Origin: Sva-07 sp963741755
GTDB lineage: Bacteria > Actinomycetota > Acidimicrobiia > Acidimicrobiales > Ilumatobacteraceae
Reading direction: 5' to 3'
Length of the DNA: 64,000 nucleotides
Assembly: GCA_963741755.1 (NCBI GenBank)
Contig: CAVUJG010000017.1
Span: forward strand, 1-64,000
In this document: one piece after another, positions 1 through 12,053 of the stretch
Numbering within the stretch: the stretch's first letter is position 1
How the letters are laid out: each line of letters begins with the position of its first letter
Made by a program: the position numbers and the translations under genes
The notes under the pieces: generated by a model
What the model was told of the DNA's origin: nothing
What the model saw: only the letters and a program-made list of their open reading frames with translations
Databases searched by the model: none

Positions 1-3000
1 CATCAAGGGGGACCGCAACAACGGGCGCCGAGAGCCCGAGTTCGGATAGTGACGAGGCCCCAAACGGGCTAGCACCAAACGGGCTGGCCCCAAACGGCGA
101 CGCACCAAACGGGCTGGCCCCAAACGGGCTGGCCCCAAACGGCGACGCACCAAACGGGCTGGCCCCGAACGGCGACGCACCAAACGGCGACGCCCCAAAC
201 GGCGACGCCCCAAACGGGCTGGCACCAAACGGCGACGCACCAAACGGGCTAGCCCCAAACGGCGACGCCCCAAACGGCGACGCACCAAACGGGCTAGCCC
301 AAACGGCGACGCACCAAACGGGCTCGCCCCAAACGGCGACGCACCAAACGGGCTAGCCCCAAACGGGCTAGCACCAAACGGGCTACGCACCAAACGGGCT
401 AGCACCAAACGGGCTAGCACCAAACGGCGACGCACCAAACGGGCTAGCACCAAACGGGCTAGCCCCAAACGGCGACGCACCAAACGGGCTGGCACCAAAC
501 GGCGACGCACCAAACGGCGACGCACCAAACGGCGACGCCCCAAACGGCGACGCACCAAACGGCGCTGACTCGGCGAGAGTTCGCTCACTCGGATGTCCCG
601 AAGGCTCGGCCGTTCGGCAGAATCAGCTGGTCGAGCGGCACCGAGAGGAACGGCGCGTCGGGGCCGAGGTCAGATCGGCCACGTTGCGGACCGACGGCTC
701 CGGACAGCGGCGCCTCAGAGGCGACAGGAGCCCGGCACCCGGAGCGGGCTGCGCCCACTGGTAGTCCGAAAGCGGCGAGTCAGCGCGGTAATCGAGATCA
801 AGCGCCGACGATCACCGCCGGGCACCGGACGGTCGCCAGTCGTACAGCAGCACGCCAGTGAGCCCGAGGTCCGCGGCGGTGAGCGCAGCAAGCGGCGTGG
901 CCCCCGCCAGCTCCCCCAGGGTCACTCCGGTGAAGTCCGCCGGGAGTCAAGGCGTGACCGGCACGAACGACGGCAGGCTCTTCGACGGCACCAGCGGCTG
1001 GGAGCCAGCGGCACCACGCCGAGATTCAGGTCGCCGAGGGGCTGATCCCCGATCGGCGTTCCGCCAGGTTCACGATCAAGAGCGTTCCGTCGGCCTTCGG
1101 TCGAACGAGCGGGCTGCCGAGCAGGGCGGCAGGCTCGATGTCGATGCCGGCGAAGCTGAGCGCGGGCAGCGTGAGCTTGTCGCCCCCCGTACCTGCGACC
1201 AGATCGAACTCCGAAGTCAGCAGCAGCAGTCGAGCCGCGCGGCCGCCCTGGCCACACCAGTAGGCGAGGGCAGGGGTGCTGTCCGGCGGGAACGGCAGTT
1301 TGTCACAGAGACGCCGGCCAGGAGCGCCGCGAAGATGGGAGATCGATCCCAGGTTGCTGGCCTCGAGGCTGAGGTCACCGAGCGCGATCCGGTCGACGGC
1401 GCCTGGATAGCGGCCACCGGCAGCGCTCTCTCGGAAGACGTCGAGCAGCGAAATCGTCTGCTCCACCAACACCTCTGCAGTTCCCGGCATCAGCGCTCGA
1501 GACCATCCGCCCTCGATCGGGATCTCGGGCAGCAGGATCGAATTGAGGAGGCGACTGGTGATCGGCGTGTCGTCGAGCCGGAGATCCGCGAGCGTCACCG
1601 CAGCGACCGGAGTCGAACCCCGTTGGGTGCGCCGAGATCGGCACGGAGGTCAAGTGTCTTGAGATCAGAAGTTGCGTAGTCGGAAGCGGTCCCGCCGTAC
1701 CCCTGGAACACAGAGGCCGGAAGGTCGGCAATCTGGATGGTTCCAACGCCCACGGTTGGGGTGAGGATCGCTTGTGGAAATCGCCAGATCGAGCGTAGGG
1801 TCCTCGCCCTTCACCGTGATCGACGCAGACAACTGAACCAGCTCGAGCGGAGCCACGTCAGCCGCCGCAAACACACCGAGGGAACAGCTCCCACGCCGCA
1901 GCGGACCACCTGTACTCGTCGATGGTGCTGGGTACGAAGCCGCCACCAAAGACGGCACGCAAGGTTCCGTCGGCTTCAAACGAGCCAAAGGGAAGTTCGA
2001 TGCGCCCTGAGTTGGCAACGTCGCTCGACGGACCAGCGATGCCGAACTCCAGCACCGAGGTGGGCTGGGCGACCCAGTCGTTCTGGATCAGCACTCGTGC
2101 GCCGGCGTCGACAGCGACGGTGCCGCTGGTGTCGAAGTCGGCGTCCTCGATGTCGAGTAGGCCCGTCTCCACACGAACGATCGAAGCGGGAGTGTTGGTC
2201 CAATCGAGATCGGGGCCGATCGAGCTGGCGCCGTTCGAGCGAACTGTTCCACTGTTGACCACGCTGCCGGCTCCACTGATGATCGTGTCGCCGAGCCAAG
2301 CGGTGCCATCGATGTCGAGCGTGCCGTCAAGAGTGAGGTCGCTCACCGTCGCAATCGAACCAGCCAGAACCGTGGCGGTGCTTCCGAAGGGCACCACTGC
2401 GGGTTCACCAGGAGCGGGGACGAAGCCGGACGACCAGTTGCTCGGGCTGTTCCACGAGGCGAACAATCCCGTTCCGACGAACGTGTTGACCGTGGGTGCC
2501 GGAGGCGTCACGTCGTAGGAGTAGACCGCTCCACCGCCGAAGCCGAACCCGTTGATGTCGAATGCAGCGCCGACGAGCGCATTCGTGCCACTGACCGCAA
2601 CCGCATCGCCGAATCGTTCGCCGTCGAATCCATCGGGCGGCGCGGAGAACCTCGCGCTCGGTCCAGTTGGCCCCGATGCGATCGAACACGTACGCCGCTC
2701 CGGCGCGGTAGGGCACGCCGACCTCTTCAGAACCACCGGCGCCGACGATGATCACGTCGCCGTCGACGTCGACAGCGGTGCCGAACACGTCGCCCGTGCC
2801 ACCGTCGGAGGCGACGATCCGGACGGGGGCCGAGAAGCCACCGGGCACTCCGCGGTACACCCATGCGGCGCCGGCGTCGCCCCTGCCGGGCGTGGCGCTG
2901 TTCAGGAACTCGGTGACGACGAGCGTGTCGCCGTCGATGGCGACAGCGTTGCCGAACTGGCCCCGAGGCTCCTCGGCATGTTGTCGGGGAATTCGCCGCC

Positions 3001-6000
3001 GTCCGGGCTGACGAGGATCTCGTCGGGAGTGGGGTTCCAGGACCCGCCCGACCGCTTGAACGTGTACACCGCGCCAGCGCCGAGACCGAGTTGCTCATGG
3101 CGCCGATCGCTGCGTAGCCGTCGCCGGACGGTCCGTCGAGCACGGCGACCGCGTCGCCGAAGGTCGGCACGGGGGTCGATCCGTTGGGGATCAGCGTCGC
3201 GAGGAGGGACCCACCCGAGACGAGGTCGTGCACGCGGGCCTCGGGCACTGCAGCGGCGCTGTCGCCGACGATGAGTGTGTTGCCGTCGATCGACACCGAT
3301 GTTCCGGCCGGCACGGTGCCGGCACCGAGCGGCGTGAAGTTCGCACCGGGCGCGGTCCGCGACCAGATGCGCACCGGACCGTCCGTCGTGGCGGCGAGGT
3401 AGTTGCCGTCGAGTGCGACGCTTGCACCCAACCCAGGGTTGGCGAAGTCGAACAGCACCTGACGTTGCGTCCACTCACCCGCGACGAGTTCGTAGACGAA
3501 CAGCCCGCCGTCGTCCCCTGACGCCGCGGGGGCCGACACGACCGCCCAGTTGCCGTCGATGTCGATGTCTGATCCGAACCGGTAGCCCGAGCTGTCGTCG
3601 GGTTGGTTGATCTTGTTCGCCACGATCTGCAGGGTGATCGCCGTCGCCGTCGGGACGGCGTCGAGCGGGCGGGTGCCGAAGAAGTCGAACGAGCCGGGGA
3701 AGCAGTCGGTGCAGGAGATGACCGGGAAGACATCGTCGACCGTCGGCGCGTAGTCCGGCTCGGAACCTTGGATGCCGGAGGCCGAGAGCCCTCCGCCCTT
3801 CGTGAGCGTTCCTCCGACGGACAGCCGGCCGTAGTTCGAGGCGTCGGTCGGCGGGCCGTTGATGCCGATCTCGAGGAAGCTGTCGACATCGAGGACGAGA
3901 TCGCCGTCGACGGTGAGCAGCGCGCCGGTCCCGAGGAACGTGTAGCCCGTCAACCCAGGTTCCTCGGTCTCATCGAGGTACACGACCGGACCGGACAGGG
4001 CGAGCTCGCCCTCGTCGACGAGCAGTGAACCGCTCGATGACGACTGCCAGGTGACACCTGGGCCGACTGTGGTGGTGCCGGTTCCGAACGTGCGGGCCTC
4101 GCCCCGATTGTCGACGGTTCCGCTGCCGGAGATGTCGATCGGGCCCGACTCGGTGTCGAACACCAGCACGCCACCGTCGAGGAAGATCGCCTCGTCGACG
4201 AAGAACTCCTCGGTTCGAATCGTGCCGTCGAGCTCGACGTCACCACGGATCGTGACGGTCACCTCGTTGTCGATGGTCACGCGGGACAGCAGGATGACAG
4301 CGATGTCGGCGTTGATGACGGCGTCGGTCTGGAAGGTGGTTGTGCCTCCGATGAAGCGAGCGAAGCCGTCGATGTCGAAGGGTTCACCGAAGAACTCCAC
4401 GGCGGCGACGTCGAGCTGGTAGTTCTGCGATGCGGGCGCCGTCGGGTCGTGACCGAAGGCGAGCGCGTTGGCGAGGGGCTCGGGGCCACCTGGCACCGCC
4501 CACGTCTTGGCTCCGCTCATCACGACCTTGCCGACGGCGTCGACCGACGACGTGCCGCGTGATGCCACCTGACAGGGTCTGGTTGCCCGCCCAGACGAAC
4601 GTCGTGCCGGTTTCCGACTGTACGTCGATCCCCAATTCATCACCCGTCCAGGTTCCGTCGGCGAAGAGCCGCAGCTCGCCCTCCGCAACGACGATCGCGC
4701 TGCCGTCACCCATGTTGAAGTCGAAGCCGCTCGGCAGCACGGTCAGACCATCGCCCACCTTGCGCACCACGCCGTCGTTGTTGAACGTGCTGCTGTTGGG
4801 CACGGAAAGCAGGACAGTCTGGTCGGGGTTGACGTCGCCGGAGGTGTCACCGGTGAAGAACTCCCAGAGGCCGCTGTTGTCCACGGTGACACCGTTGGCC
4901 AACAACAGACCCGGTCCGTCCACCACGACCTCGCCGAGGTTGGTGAGCACGGTCGAGGTGCCCGAGATGGCGCCATCGAGGAAGAAGATCTGGGCTCCGT
5001 TGGCGACGGTGACGAGGCCGGTGATGGTGCCCGATACCTCGGCGAAGTTGCCGATCACGATGTCGCCGACACCATTGAGCGAACCGTTGACGGTGATGAC
5101 GCCGTCGAGGGTCGAGAGCTCGTTCACCGTGAGCGATCCGTCGATGACCAGGCTCTGGCCGGCGGACTCGAAGCGCAGTACGTCGACCGACTGGCCGGAC
5201 GGGATCGTGATCGTCTCGGCGGGCGTTCCATCGAGACAGGCGACGTCAGCGCCCGTCGGGAACTCCCAAGGTCCAGTTCGCCGGATCGGTGAAGATCCCG
5301 TTTCCGGCCGCACCCGTCCAAGTGGTGGTGCACGGACCCGTCGGTGCGATGCCGGTCGAGAAAGACCGCGCCGGCTGGACGCGTTGGTGCCGGGCGCACC
5401 TGCAACGAGGGTGGTGCCATCGAAACCGAGCGCCCAGCCGAGGCGGTCACCGGCGGCGACCGGTGGAGCGTACGGCAACGGGTCGACCAGCAACGCGTTG
5501 CTCGGGTCGATGCGGTAGATGTCGACCTGGCCACCGCTTCCACCGCGCCCGACCGCGACGTCGGTCCCCTCGATGTCGAGGTAGTCGTTGACCGCCTGGA
5601 TCAACGGGTCCGATACGACGAACGTGCCGAGGTCAGTCGTGTTCGTGCGCTGGAAAGGCGCAACGGGCAGGGTCTCGTTGACATTGACGTGGAGCTGGCC
5701 GGTGTCGGAGACGCCGCCCGTGACGATGAGATTCCCGGAGATATCAACGGCCGAGCCCATGTTCGGCTCGGTGAACTGCGCCACGCCGGGATTGCCGAAC
5801 ACACCGGGACCCCATGAGTAACGACGACTGACACCCGGCGCGCCGGCGACGAGCCGTCCGTCGCCGGCTGCCGAATCGTCGAATGCCACGGCGAACCCGA
5901 GCTGAGCTCCAGATGGAGGAGGTGACCCACTGAAGTCCGCCGACAGGGGTGGGCCGACGACCCAGGAGCCACCCTCGCCGCTGCTGAGTGAGGCGGTGTA

Positions 6001-9000
6001 GACGCGGCCCTGTCCACCAACCGCGCCCGGGGCGCCGATCGCAAGGCTGTTGTCGCCCGTCCATGCGACCGAAGCGCCGAATTCGTTGCCGATGCCAAGG
6101 CCCTCGGCCTCGATCCAGCCGCCGAGCTGCGACCACACACCGCCGTTGATCCTGAAGACCCGACCCGGCCTTCGTCCTCGCGAGCCGATTCTCCGACGGC
6201 GAGCAGGTCGCCGCGCAGGTCGACCGCATTGCCGAATCGGGCACCGAACTCGGGGGACGGCGACGCGATGGTACCGGTGCGCACCCAGGGAGACCCGGCG
6301 TCGGAGCGCTCGTAGATGTACACGAGGCCGGCGTTCGGCGCGACGACATCCAAGAGCGGCGCTCGGACGTCTGCGTCCGGCGCAGAGACCGCCATCCGGT
6401 TGCCCTCGATCGCCACGGCGCTGCCGAACCGCTCGCCGACGGTCGAAGAGACCAGCGCATCGCTGCCGCCGACCACTGCGACCGGCGAGAACGTGCTCGT
6501 GTTGCCGAGCGCATCTGTCGCTGTCGCCACGATCGCGTCACCTTCGATGATCGTGCCGACGAGAAACCGTTCAGTGACGGGGCCCGGGCCGTTCACGTTG
6601 CCGATCGCGGGGTTCGTCCCGATGGGCACGGCACCCTGGCCGGACGCGGCGGAATCGGCCTTGAAGAACCGGACCTTGATCGGGTAGGCGCTCGGCCCGT
6701 CCGGTGAATCGATCGTGTAGTCGATCACCAGGTCGCCGCCGTCGATGCGAACCCCATAGATGATCGGATGGTTCTGACCCCGGTTGGGACCTCGTCGACG
6801 TCGCCTGCGTCGTTCACGCCGACACCCGCCAGGACGATCCCTCGGTCGCGGTTCGACGAGATGTCGTTGAAAGCGATCTCGTTACCCGTGCCGGCCAACA
6901 CGACCACGCCATTGTTGTTGTTCCTGATCGTGTTCGGCTGCGCTCCAACGCCGCCGATCGTGGTGTTCGAGCCACCGTTGATGACGATGCCGCCTTCGCC
7001 GCCCGCCAGGTTGTTTCCGAGCGTCGCGCCCGCAATGCCGAATCCGACGCCGATCCAGTTGGCGAGGATCTGCGTGCCGACCGTGCCGGTGCCGATGAAG
7101 ATGCCTTCGCCGTTGTTGCCGCCGATCGTGTTGCGACCGTTCAAGAAGCCGTTACCGATCTGGTTGCCGTCGCGGGTCGAGGTGTCTGCTCCGTCGCTCG
7201 CACACGTGAGGATCCCAACGCCGTTGGCGACCGAAGTGGTACCACCGGCGTCGGTACCGATCAGGTTGCCGAGCACGGAGTTGTCGTCGGCGTCGCCCTG
7301 GATCACGATCCCACCGCCGTTGCCGGAGATCAGGTTGCGATCCGCCGGGTTCGTGCCGCCGACGACGACGTTGTTCGCCCCGTCGATGAGGATGCCGTCG
7401 ATGTGGCCGAAGTTCCCGGTGGCGTCGGCGCCTATGTAGTTACCGGCAATCGTGGTGCCGTCGCCAGCGACGATGCCGGTTGCGAAGCTGAGGATCGACA
7501 GACCGCGGACCGTCGAACCGGTCGACGCCGACAGATCGAGACCTACGGGGTCGGGGCCGGGGCGAGGCCAGGGCCAGGGCCAACGAGTCGCACGCCTGGC
7601 ACGGCGTTGATCGTCACGACCGCGCTGTTCGTGGGCGACGAGCCGGGCTGGGTGAAGCCATCGATGGTGATCGTGTCGGTGATCGGCGGCAGTGCGGTGA
7701 GAGGACTGATCGTGTGAGGAGCGGCGCCGGGGATGGCGAACGCAATCGTGTTCGCACCCACGGCGGCGTTGGACTCCTGGATGGCGGCCCGCAGCGTGCA
7801 TGCTCCCGCCCCCGTGTCGCACACTCCGTCACCAACGATCGCGTCGGCTCCGTCGCCGCTGTCGTCGACCACGATGAACCTCGAGACAAGGTCGGCGGTG
7901 AAGGCCCGGCCTTGATCGGTGAACGCCCCGTCAGCCAACGGGTCGCCCGTTGCCAAGACTCGTCCGGACAGCGCCACGAACGCGCCGTACTCGCCGCCGG
8001 CCACCGGGGTGTAGCCGGCCGGCTGGAACGACTCACCGGTGGTCGCCCAGGTCTGAGTGACGGGTGAGTAGTCGAACAGTTCGACGGCGCCACCTGCAGC
8101 GGTTGGACGCCCCGACAGCGATCGTCTCGGTTCCGCGGGCGACCGACAGCGGCCCGGTACCGCTGCTCGGCACGAGACTCGCCGTGCGGAAAGAGCTCGG
8201 GTGCCAACGCTCCGACCCGGGCGACCGGGCCGTCGAAGTCGTACACGAACGCGCCGCTGACAGCATCTGCCGCCACCACGAAGCCGGTGCCCTCGATGTC
8301 GAGGTCGCCACCGAACCCGCTCCCAACTCCGAGTCCGGCATCGAGGTAACGAGCGACACGTTGGTCTGTCTGTATGAACGACGCGCCGTTCCATGAGATG
8401 GTGCGGACGATCACCCAGTTCATCCCGCCTGCCAACGTCCAGCCCTAGGAGAAGTCGTCTCCCCCGAGGTGCTCGACATCGACGGCAGCTCCCTGGAACG
8501 AGTCCGTGCTGGTTCCCAACCCGTTCAACGAATCGACGAAGGTGCCCCCGGTCCGGGTGTATCCGCGGATGCGGCCGCCATTCGGGCCTGGATCGGGGGT
8601 CCCCGTCCAGGGCTCCTGCGGTGCCCCGGTCATGATGAAGTCGACAGTCGCTCCGTCGCCCACACCCACGGCAGCGCCGAAGCCGGCGTCACCGGAGGCC
8701 AACGTCTGGCTCAGCTCCCAGACTCCGCCAACGCCACGATCGAAGACGTCGACCCTCCCGGAGACGATCGAGCCGATGACCGCGATGTCACCACTGATGT
8801 CGACCGACGTCACGGTCTCTCCGCCAAGCCGGGGGCAGGCGGACCGGACGGCAGCAGCTCCTGGACCCGCGTCCAGACGCCGGCCTGCCGCTCGAAGACG
8901 GTTGCGGTCGTCCCCCCGCCCACGATCATCCGGCCCCGCGCCTCGTCAATCGAGCCGACCGACCCGAAGAACTCCCGTTCCTCCGGTGTCTCGGCAAGGA

Positions 9001-9824
9001 GTTCCCGCTCTTCGCTGATCGTCGGGTCGATCGTGATCGGATACTCGGCGCCGGCGGTGTCGACGCGCAGCTCGATGTCACCATCGACGACGGCCATCTC
9101 GGCTGGGAGGTCGGTGCCGTTCGCGTCGAACGCGAACAGGCCCCGATACCAGACGATGCCGCCGTCGGCGCGCTCGATCGCGACGTTCTGGCTGTCGACG
9201 AGGCTCGGATTCCCGTCGACGACGTCGACGGTCACGGTGAGTTCGTCACCGGCCGACACCGGCGCGTCGACGGTGTAGCCGTGCTCGATGCCATCGCCGG
9301 CACGCGCGATACCACTCGGTGACGTCACCCCAATCCGCGGAGACCTCGCCGTCGCCTTGGGTGATCACCGGCTCGACGCCGGACAGGTCCACGTCGCCGA
9401 TCGTGGTGGTGCCGAGTTCGAAGATCGGGTCGTCCGCGCCGGTGGAGATCGCGGCGGAACCATCGGCGAGCGTGAGGACCATCTCGCCGGCGGGGAGCGC
9501 GGCGGAGGTCAGCGGGGTCGGGTCGGTGGGTGATGCGTTGCCGGGAGCGGAGGGAGCATCCGCAGGCGTGGCGTCGAGATCCGTGGCAGCGGGAGCTGCG
9601 GGAGCGACCAGGCGCTGCTCGACCCGATCGGCGACGGCGACGGCAGTCAGCGCCAGCACTGCCGACAGCAACAGCGGCACCATCGAGGGCCGACGCAGTG
9701 GACGAGCAGATCGGAGCGATCGCGATGCGAGCCGCTCGTCCCGCCGGGGCGTCTGCGACGCACGAGATCGCCGCTTGCGCTCGGTGTGTTGTTCGCTGAC
9801 CACGGCGCCCGCCGACTCGTTCAT
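1..9824 (-). pseudogene. giant FG-GAP/beta-helix surface protein gene, broken by many frameshifts; 3' end beyond window
   Basis: Reading from an ATG at 9824 (start MNESAGAVVSEQ) the gene has an Arg-rich N-terminus and one membrane segment (SMVPLLLSAVLALTAVAVAD), so the product would be secreted or anchored. Blocks in order: a domain ending in YPITIDPTI (9500-9000); FG-GAP-like propeller motifs such as FGSAVAIEGNRMAVSAP and VDISGDIAVIG (9000-7900, 6480-5380, 3600-2530); a CSLREA-like segment with GDGVCDTGAGACTLRAAIQE, then right-handed beta-helix repeats with GNYIGADATG and RNLISGNGGG (7880-6780); an Ig-like stretch (6750-6480); adhesin-like beta-roll sequence rich in DGT and NSGT (5330-3600, 2510-1860); a Leu/Pro-rich region; then the Ala-Ser-Pro-Phe-Gly array. 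The frame changes near 9300, 8812, 8190, 8105, 7560, 6770, 6160, 5380, 5265, 4560, 3090, 2965, 2655, 1890, 1605, 1040 and 590, with an in-frame TAG at 8445-8447. A gene caller would split it into fragments. Either a decaying pseudogene or a badly sequenced gene. Function unknown; adhesion or surface display is inference. Confidence 0.75.
58..564 (-). repeat. 34-copy 15-bp tandem repeat encoding (Ala-Ser-Pro-Phe-Gly)n
   Basis: About 34 head-to-tail units of 15 bp. Read on the minus strand each unit is Ala-Ser-Pro-Phe-Gly. Two unit types alternate, GCC/GCT AGC CCG TTT GGx and GCG TCG CCG TTT GGx, and differ almost only at synonymous positions. One unit (near 300) lacks a C and one (near 385) has an extra base, so the frame is lost and then restored. 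It forms the C-terminal part of the giant surface gene and continues in frame towards position 1. Confidence 0.9.
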
Positions 9825-10056
9825 CTGTTTCCCCACCCCGCACTCATTCGACGCAGCTCCCCTGCACCGTGTCATCGGGTCGTCCACTTGGCTAACACGG
9901 TTTCGTTGCGTGCGCCAACAGAACCGCGCTGAACGTGCCCGATGTCTCAACGAGGTCCGACGTTGCGCGCCGAGCCGGTCACGCTCTGCAGTCGCATCGG
10001 GCCGTCGTCACACGAAGTCTTGACTAGCTCGATGCAGATCGACGCCCGGGCGCGCG

Positions 10057-11016
10057 TCAGGTCTTGTGGAGGACCTTCTCGCGGAACACTCGGGGGCTGT
10101 ACGCCGTCAACACGACGTCGCTCGTCGCTCGCACTGAGGCCGAACGAGGGAACCCGAGGAACGGGCCGAGCTCGCCGAAGTACTGATCGGGGCCGAGCTT
10201 GGTGAGCAGCTCCTCGCCGCCGTCGGCGAGCACCCGGATCACCTCGACATTGCCGGACTTGATCACGTACACCAGATCGGCCGGGTCGCCCTGTTCGAAG
10301 ATCGAGTCGCCCGCGCCGTAGCTGACGTCGTGCGTCGGGCGCTCCTCGTGCTGGTCCGGCGGCACCATCTGCACGATGCGGTCGGCGATCGGCACGAGCC
10401 GCGAGTCGTGCGTCGACACCACGATCATCCGCCCGTCGTCGCGCAGGCTCTGCAGCAATCGGATGATCGCCTCGGCCTGGATGTGGTCGAGGTTCGCCGT
10501 CGGTTCGTCGGCGAGCAACAGCGGCGGGTTGTGGCCCAACCCCCGGGCGACCGCCACGCGCTGCATCTGACCACCCGACAGTCGACTCGGCAGGTGGCCG
10601 GCGCGTTCGGTGAGGCCGACCTGTTCGAGCAGTTCGTCGGCGCGGGCGAACGACTCCTTGTGGCCGTGGCCGGTGAGCGTCAACGGAACCGCAATGTTCT
10701 CGCGGGCGGTCAGCGACGGGATCAGGTTGAACGCTTGGAAGACGAACCCGATCTCCTCGCGGCGATACGTGTCGAGGGCGCCACCCTTCAGGGCGGTCAC
10801 ATCGGTGGGGCCAAGCTGAATGGTGCCGCTGGTCGGCGTGAGGATCCCGCCGAGACACGACAAGAGCGTTGTCTTGCCACATCCGGATGGGCCGAGCAGC
10901 ACGATCAGTTCACCGCTCTTCGCTCCGAACGACAGGTGGTCGAGCGGGCGGATGGCGTAGCCGTCGTGGATGAACTCGACGACGAGGTCGGTGACGGTGA
11001 GTGGTCCGATGGTCAT
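10057..11016 (-). CDS. ABC transporter ATPase fused to a C-terminal cyclic-nucleotide-binding-like domain
   Basis: 319 aa from the ATG at 11016, which overlaps the permease stop (ATGA). Residues 1-215 are a LolD/MacB-type ATPase: Walker A GPSGCGKT (42-49), Q-loop FVFQAFN, signature LSGGQ (146-150), Walker B LLLADEP and the switch His in STHD. Residues about 225-315 are a cNMP-binding fold (FEQGDPADLVYVIKSG, then FGELGPFLGFPRSASVRA, the phosphate-binding cassette). It would energise the adjacent FtsX/MacB-like permease at the membrane. An ABC ATPase carrying its own cNMP module suggests control by a cyclic nucleotide or another small ligand. As I recall, the gene trio matches mycobacterial Rv2563-Rv2565, where the ATPase is labelled GlnQ; a glutamine-transport role is not supported here. 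Confidence 0.9.
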   Translation of the reverse strand: MTIGPLTVTDLVVEFIHDGYAIRPLDHLSFGAKSGELIVLLGPSGCGKTTLLSCLGGILTPTSGTIQLGPTDVTALKGGALDTYRREEIGFVFQAFNLIPSLTARENIAVPLTLTGHGHKESFARADELLEQVGLTERAGHLPSRLSGGQMQRVAVARGLGHNPPLLLADEPTANLDHIQAEAIIRLLQSLRDDGRMIVVSTHDSRLVPIADRIVQMVPPDQHEERPTHDVSYGAGDSIFEQGDPADLVYVIKSGNVEVIRVLADGGEELLTKLGPDQYFGELGPFLGFPRSASVRATSDVVLTAYSPRVFREKVLHKT

Positions 11017-12053
11017 GCTGCCCCCGAGAATGCTTGCGACGGATCGGATCTGAGTACCTTGCGCATGCCGATCGCTCCGGCGGCCAGCGCCATCACCACC
11101 GCCAACAGCGGAAGCTGCCAGAACGCCCGCGCCGGCACAGTCACCGGAAGCGGGAACTGCGGGGCGAGGAACACCTGGATGATCGCCGCCAGCGCGACGG
11201 CACCCAGAGCGATCAACACCGCCTGCAAGGCAAGACTGCCGAGCAGCGCCTTGTTCGGGGCTCCAACAGCCTTGAGCACGGCAAAGTCGCGCTGACGGTC
11301 GAGCGCCGACAGGTAGACGACAGCGCCGACGATGATCGCCGCAACGAGCCACAACAACGCCCGCACGAGGTCGATCGAGGCGATCGCTCCCTCGAGCGGC
11401 TGCAGCGTCTCGTCCACCACGTCATCGGACGTCAGCGATGCCAGTCCGGACGGGAGCGGGCCGAGTTCGCCGGAGACGAGCACCGAGCTGATCACCTCGG
11501 TCGTGGTGAAGGCGAGCATCTGCGCCTCGGGCAGCCGAAGGTAGACGAACGGGATGCCGGCGAGGACTGTCGTGTCCTCGGTCAACCCGACCACGGTGAA
11601 CGGAACCCCCGCCACGGTGATGTCGGCGCCGACGTCGATGTCGAGCGTCCGGTCGATCGCCGCCTCGCCCTCGGCCTCGGGGACCCGACCTTCGACGACT
11701 TGAGGAGTGCCGAGGCCGCCGGATTCGAACCCCACCAGCACCACCTCTTCCGGCGTCGCTCCATCGGACAGGCTCGACCGGGTGATCACCACGGGCGACT
11801 TGGTCGCCGCATCAACAGCATCGAACGCGGCGACCGGCATCACCGAGACCGAGGTGAACGGCGCAGACACACCTTCTGGCAGCACCCACTCGTCGGCACC
11901 GAACTGTTCGACCGTCTCCGCCGGTTCGAGGTTGAACTGGTTCACGAGACCGGTCATCACGAACAACAGTGCGAACACCACCGCCCCGAGGATCGTGACC
12001 ACGATGAACCGCGTCTTGCGGTACACGAGATCACGGAAGGTCAGCAACAACAT
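11013..12053 (-). CDS. ABC transporter permease, MacB/FtsX-like
   Basis: 346 aa starting MLLLTFRDLVYRKTRF at the ATG at 12053, which overlaps the lipase stop by 1 nt (TGATG); its own stop overlaps the ATPase start. The topology is MacB/FtsX-like: one TM segment at about 15-38, a large extracytoplasmic domain (about 40-235), then three TM segments, with AVLKAVGAPNKALLGSL between the last TMs typical of FtsX-family permeases. Longer upstream starts would run into the lipase gene. Substrate unknown; this family often handles lipids, lipoproteins or peptides, which fits the co-transcribed phospholipase-like protein. Confidence 0.88.
   Translation of the reverse strand: MLLLTFRDLVYRKTRFIVVTILGAVVFALLFVMTGLVNQFNLEPAETVEQFGADEWVLPEGVSAPFTSVSVMPVAAFDAVDAATKSPVVITRSSLSDGATPEEVVLVGFESGGLGTPQVVEGRVPEAEGEAAIDRTLDIDVGADITVAGVPFTVVGLTEDTTVLAGIPFVYLRLPEAQMLAFTTTEVISSVLVSGELGPLPSGLASLTSDDVVDETLQPLEGAIASIDLVRALLWLVAAIIVGAVVYLSALDRQRDFAVLKAVGAPNKALLGSLALQAVLIALGAVALAAIIQVFLAPQFPLPVTVPARAFWQLPLLAVVMALAAGAIGMRKVLRSDPSQAFSGAA

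Noticed and set aside
58..564. CRISPR or satellite DNA
   Set aside because: Period is 15 bp, in frame with a coding gene, with synonymous unit differences.
9825..10056. Small gene between the ABC ATPase and the giant surface gene
   Set aside because: No frame with coding character or start signal; it is probably just the 5' region of the surface gene.
10057..11016. Glutamine transporter ATPase (GlnQ)
   Set aside because: The permease is FtsX/MacB-like and no solute-binding protein is present; the label would come only from old annotations of homologues.
11700..11740. tRNA-like T-loop sequence (GATTCGAACCCC)
   Set aside because: It lies inside the permease gene and no acceptor or anticodon arms can be folded around it; no tRNA was found in the window.
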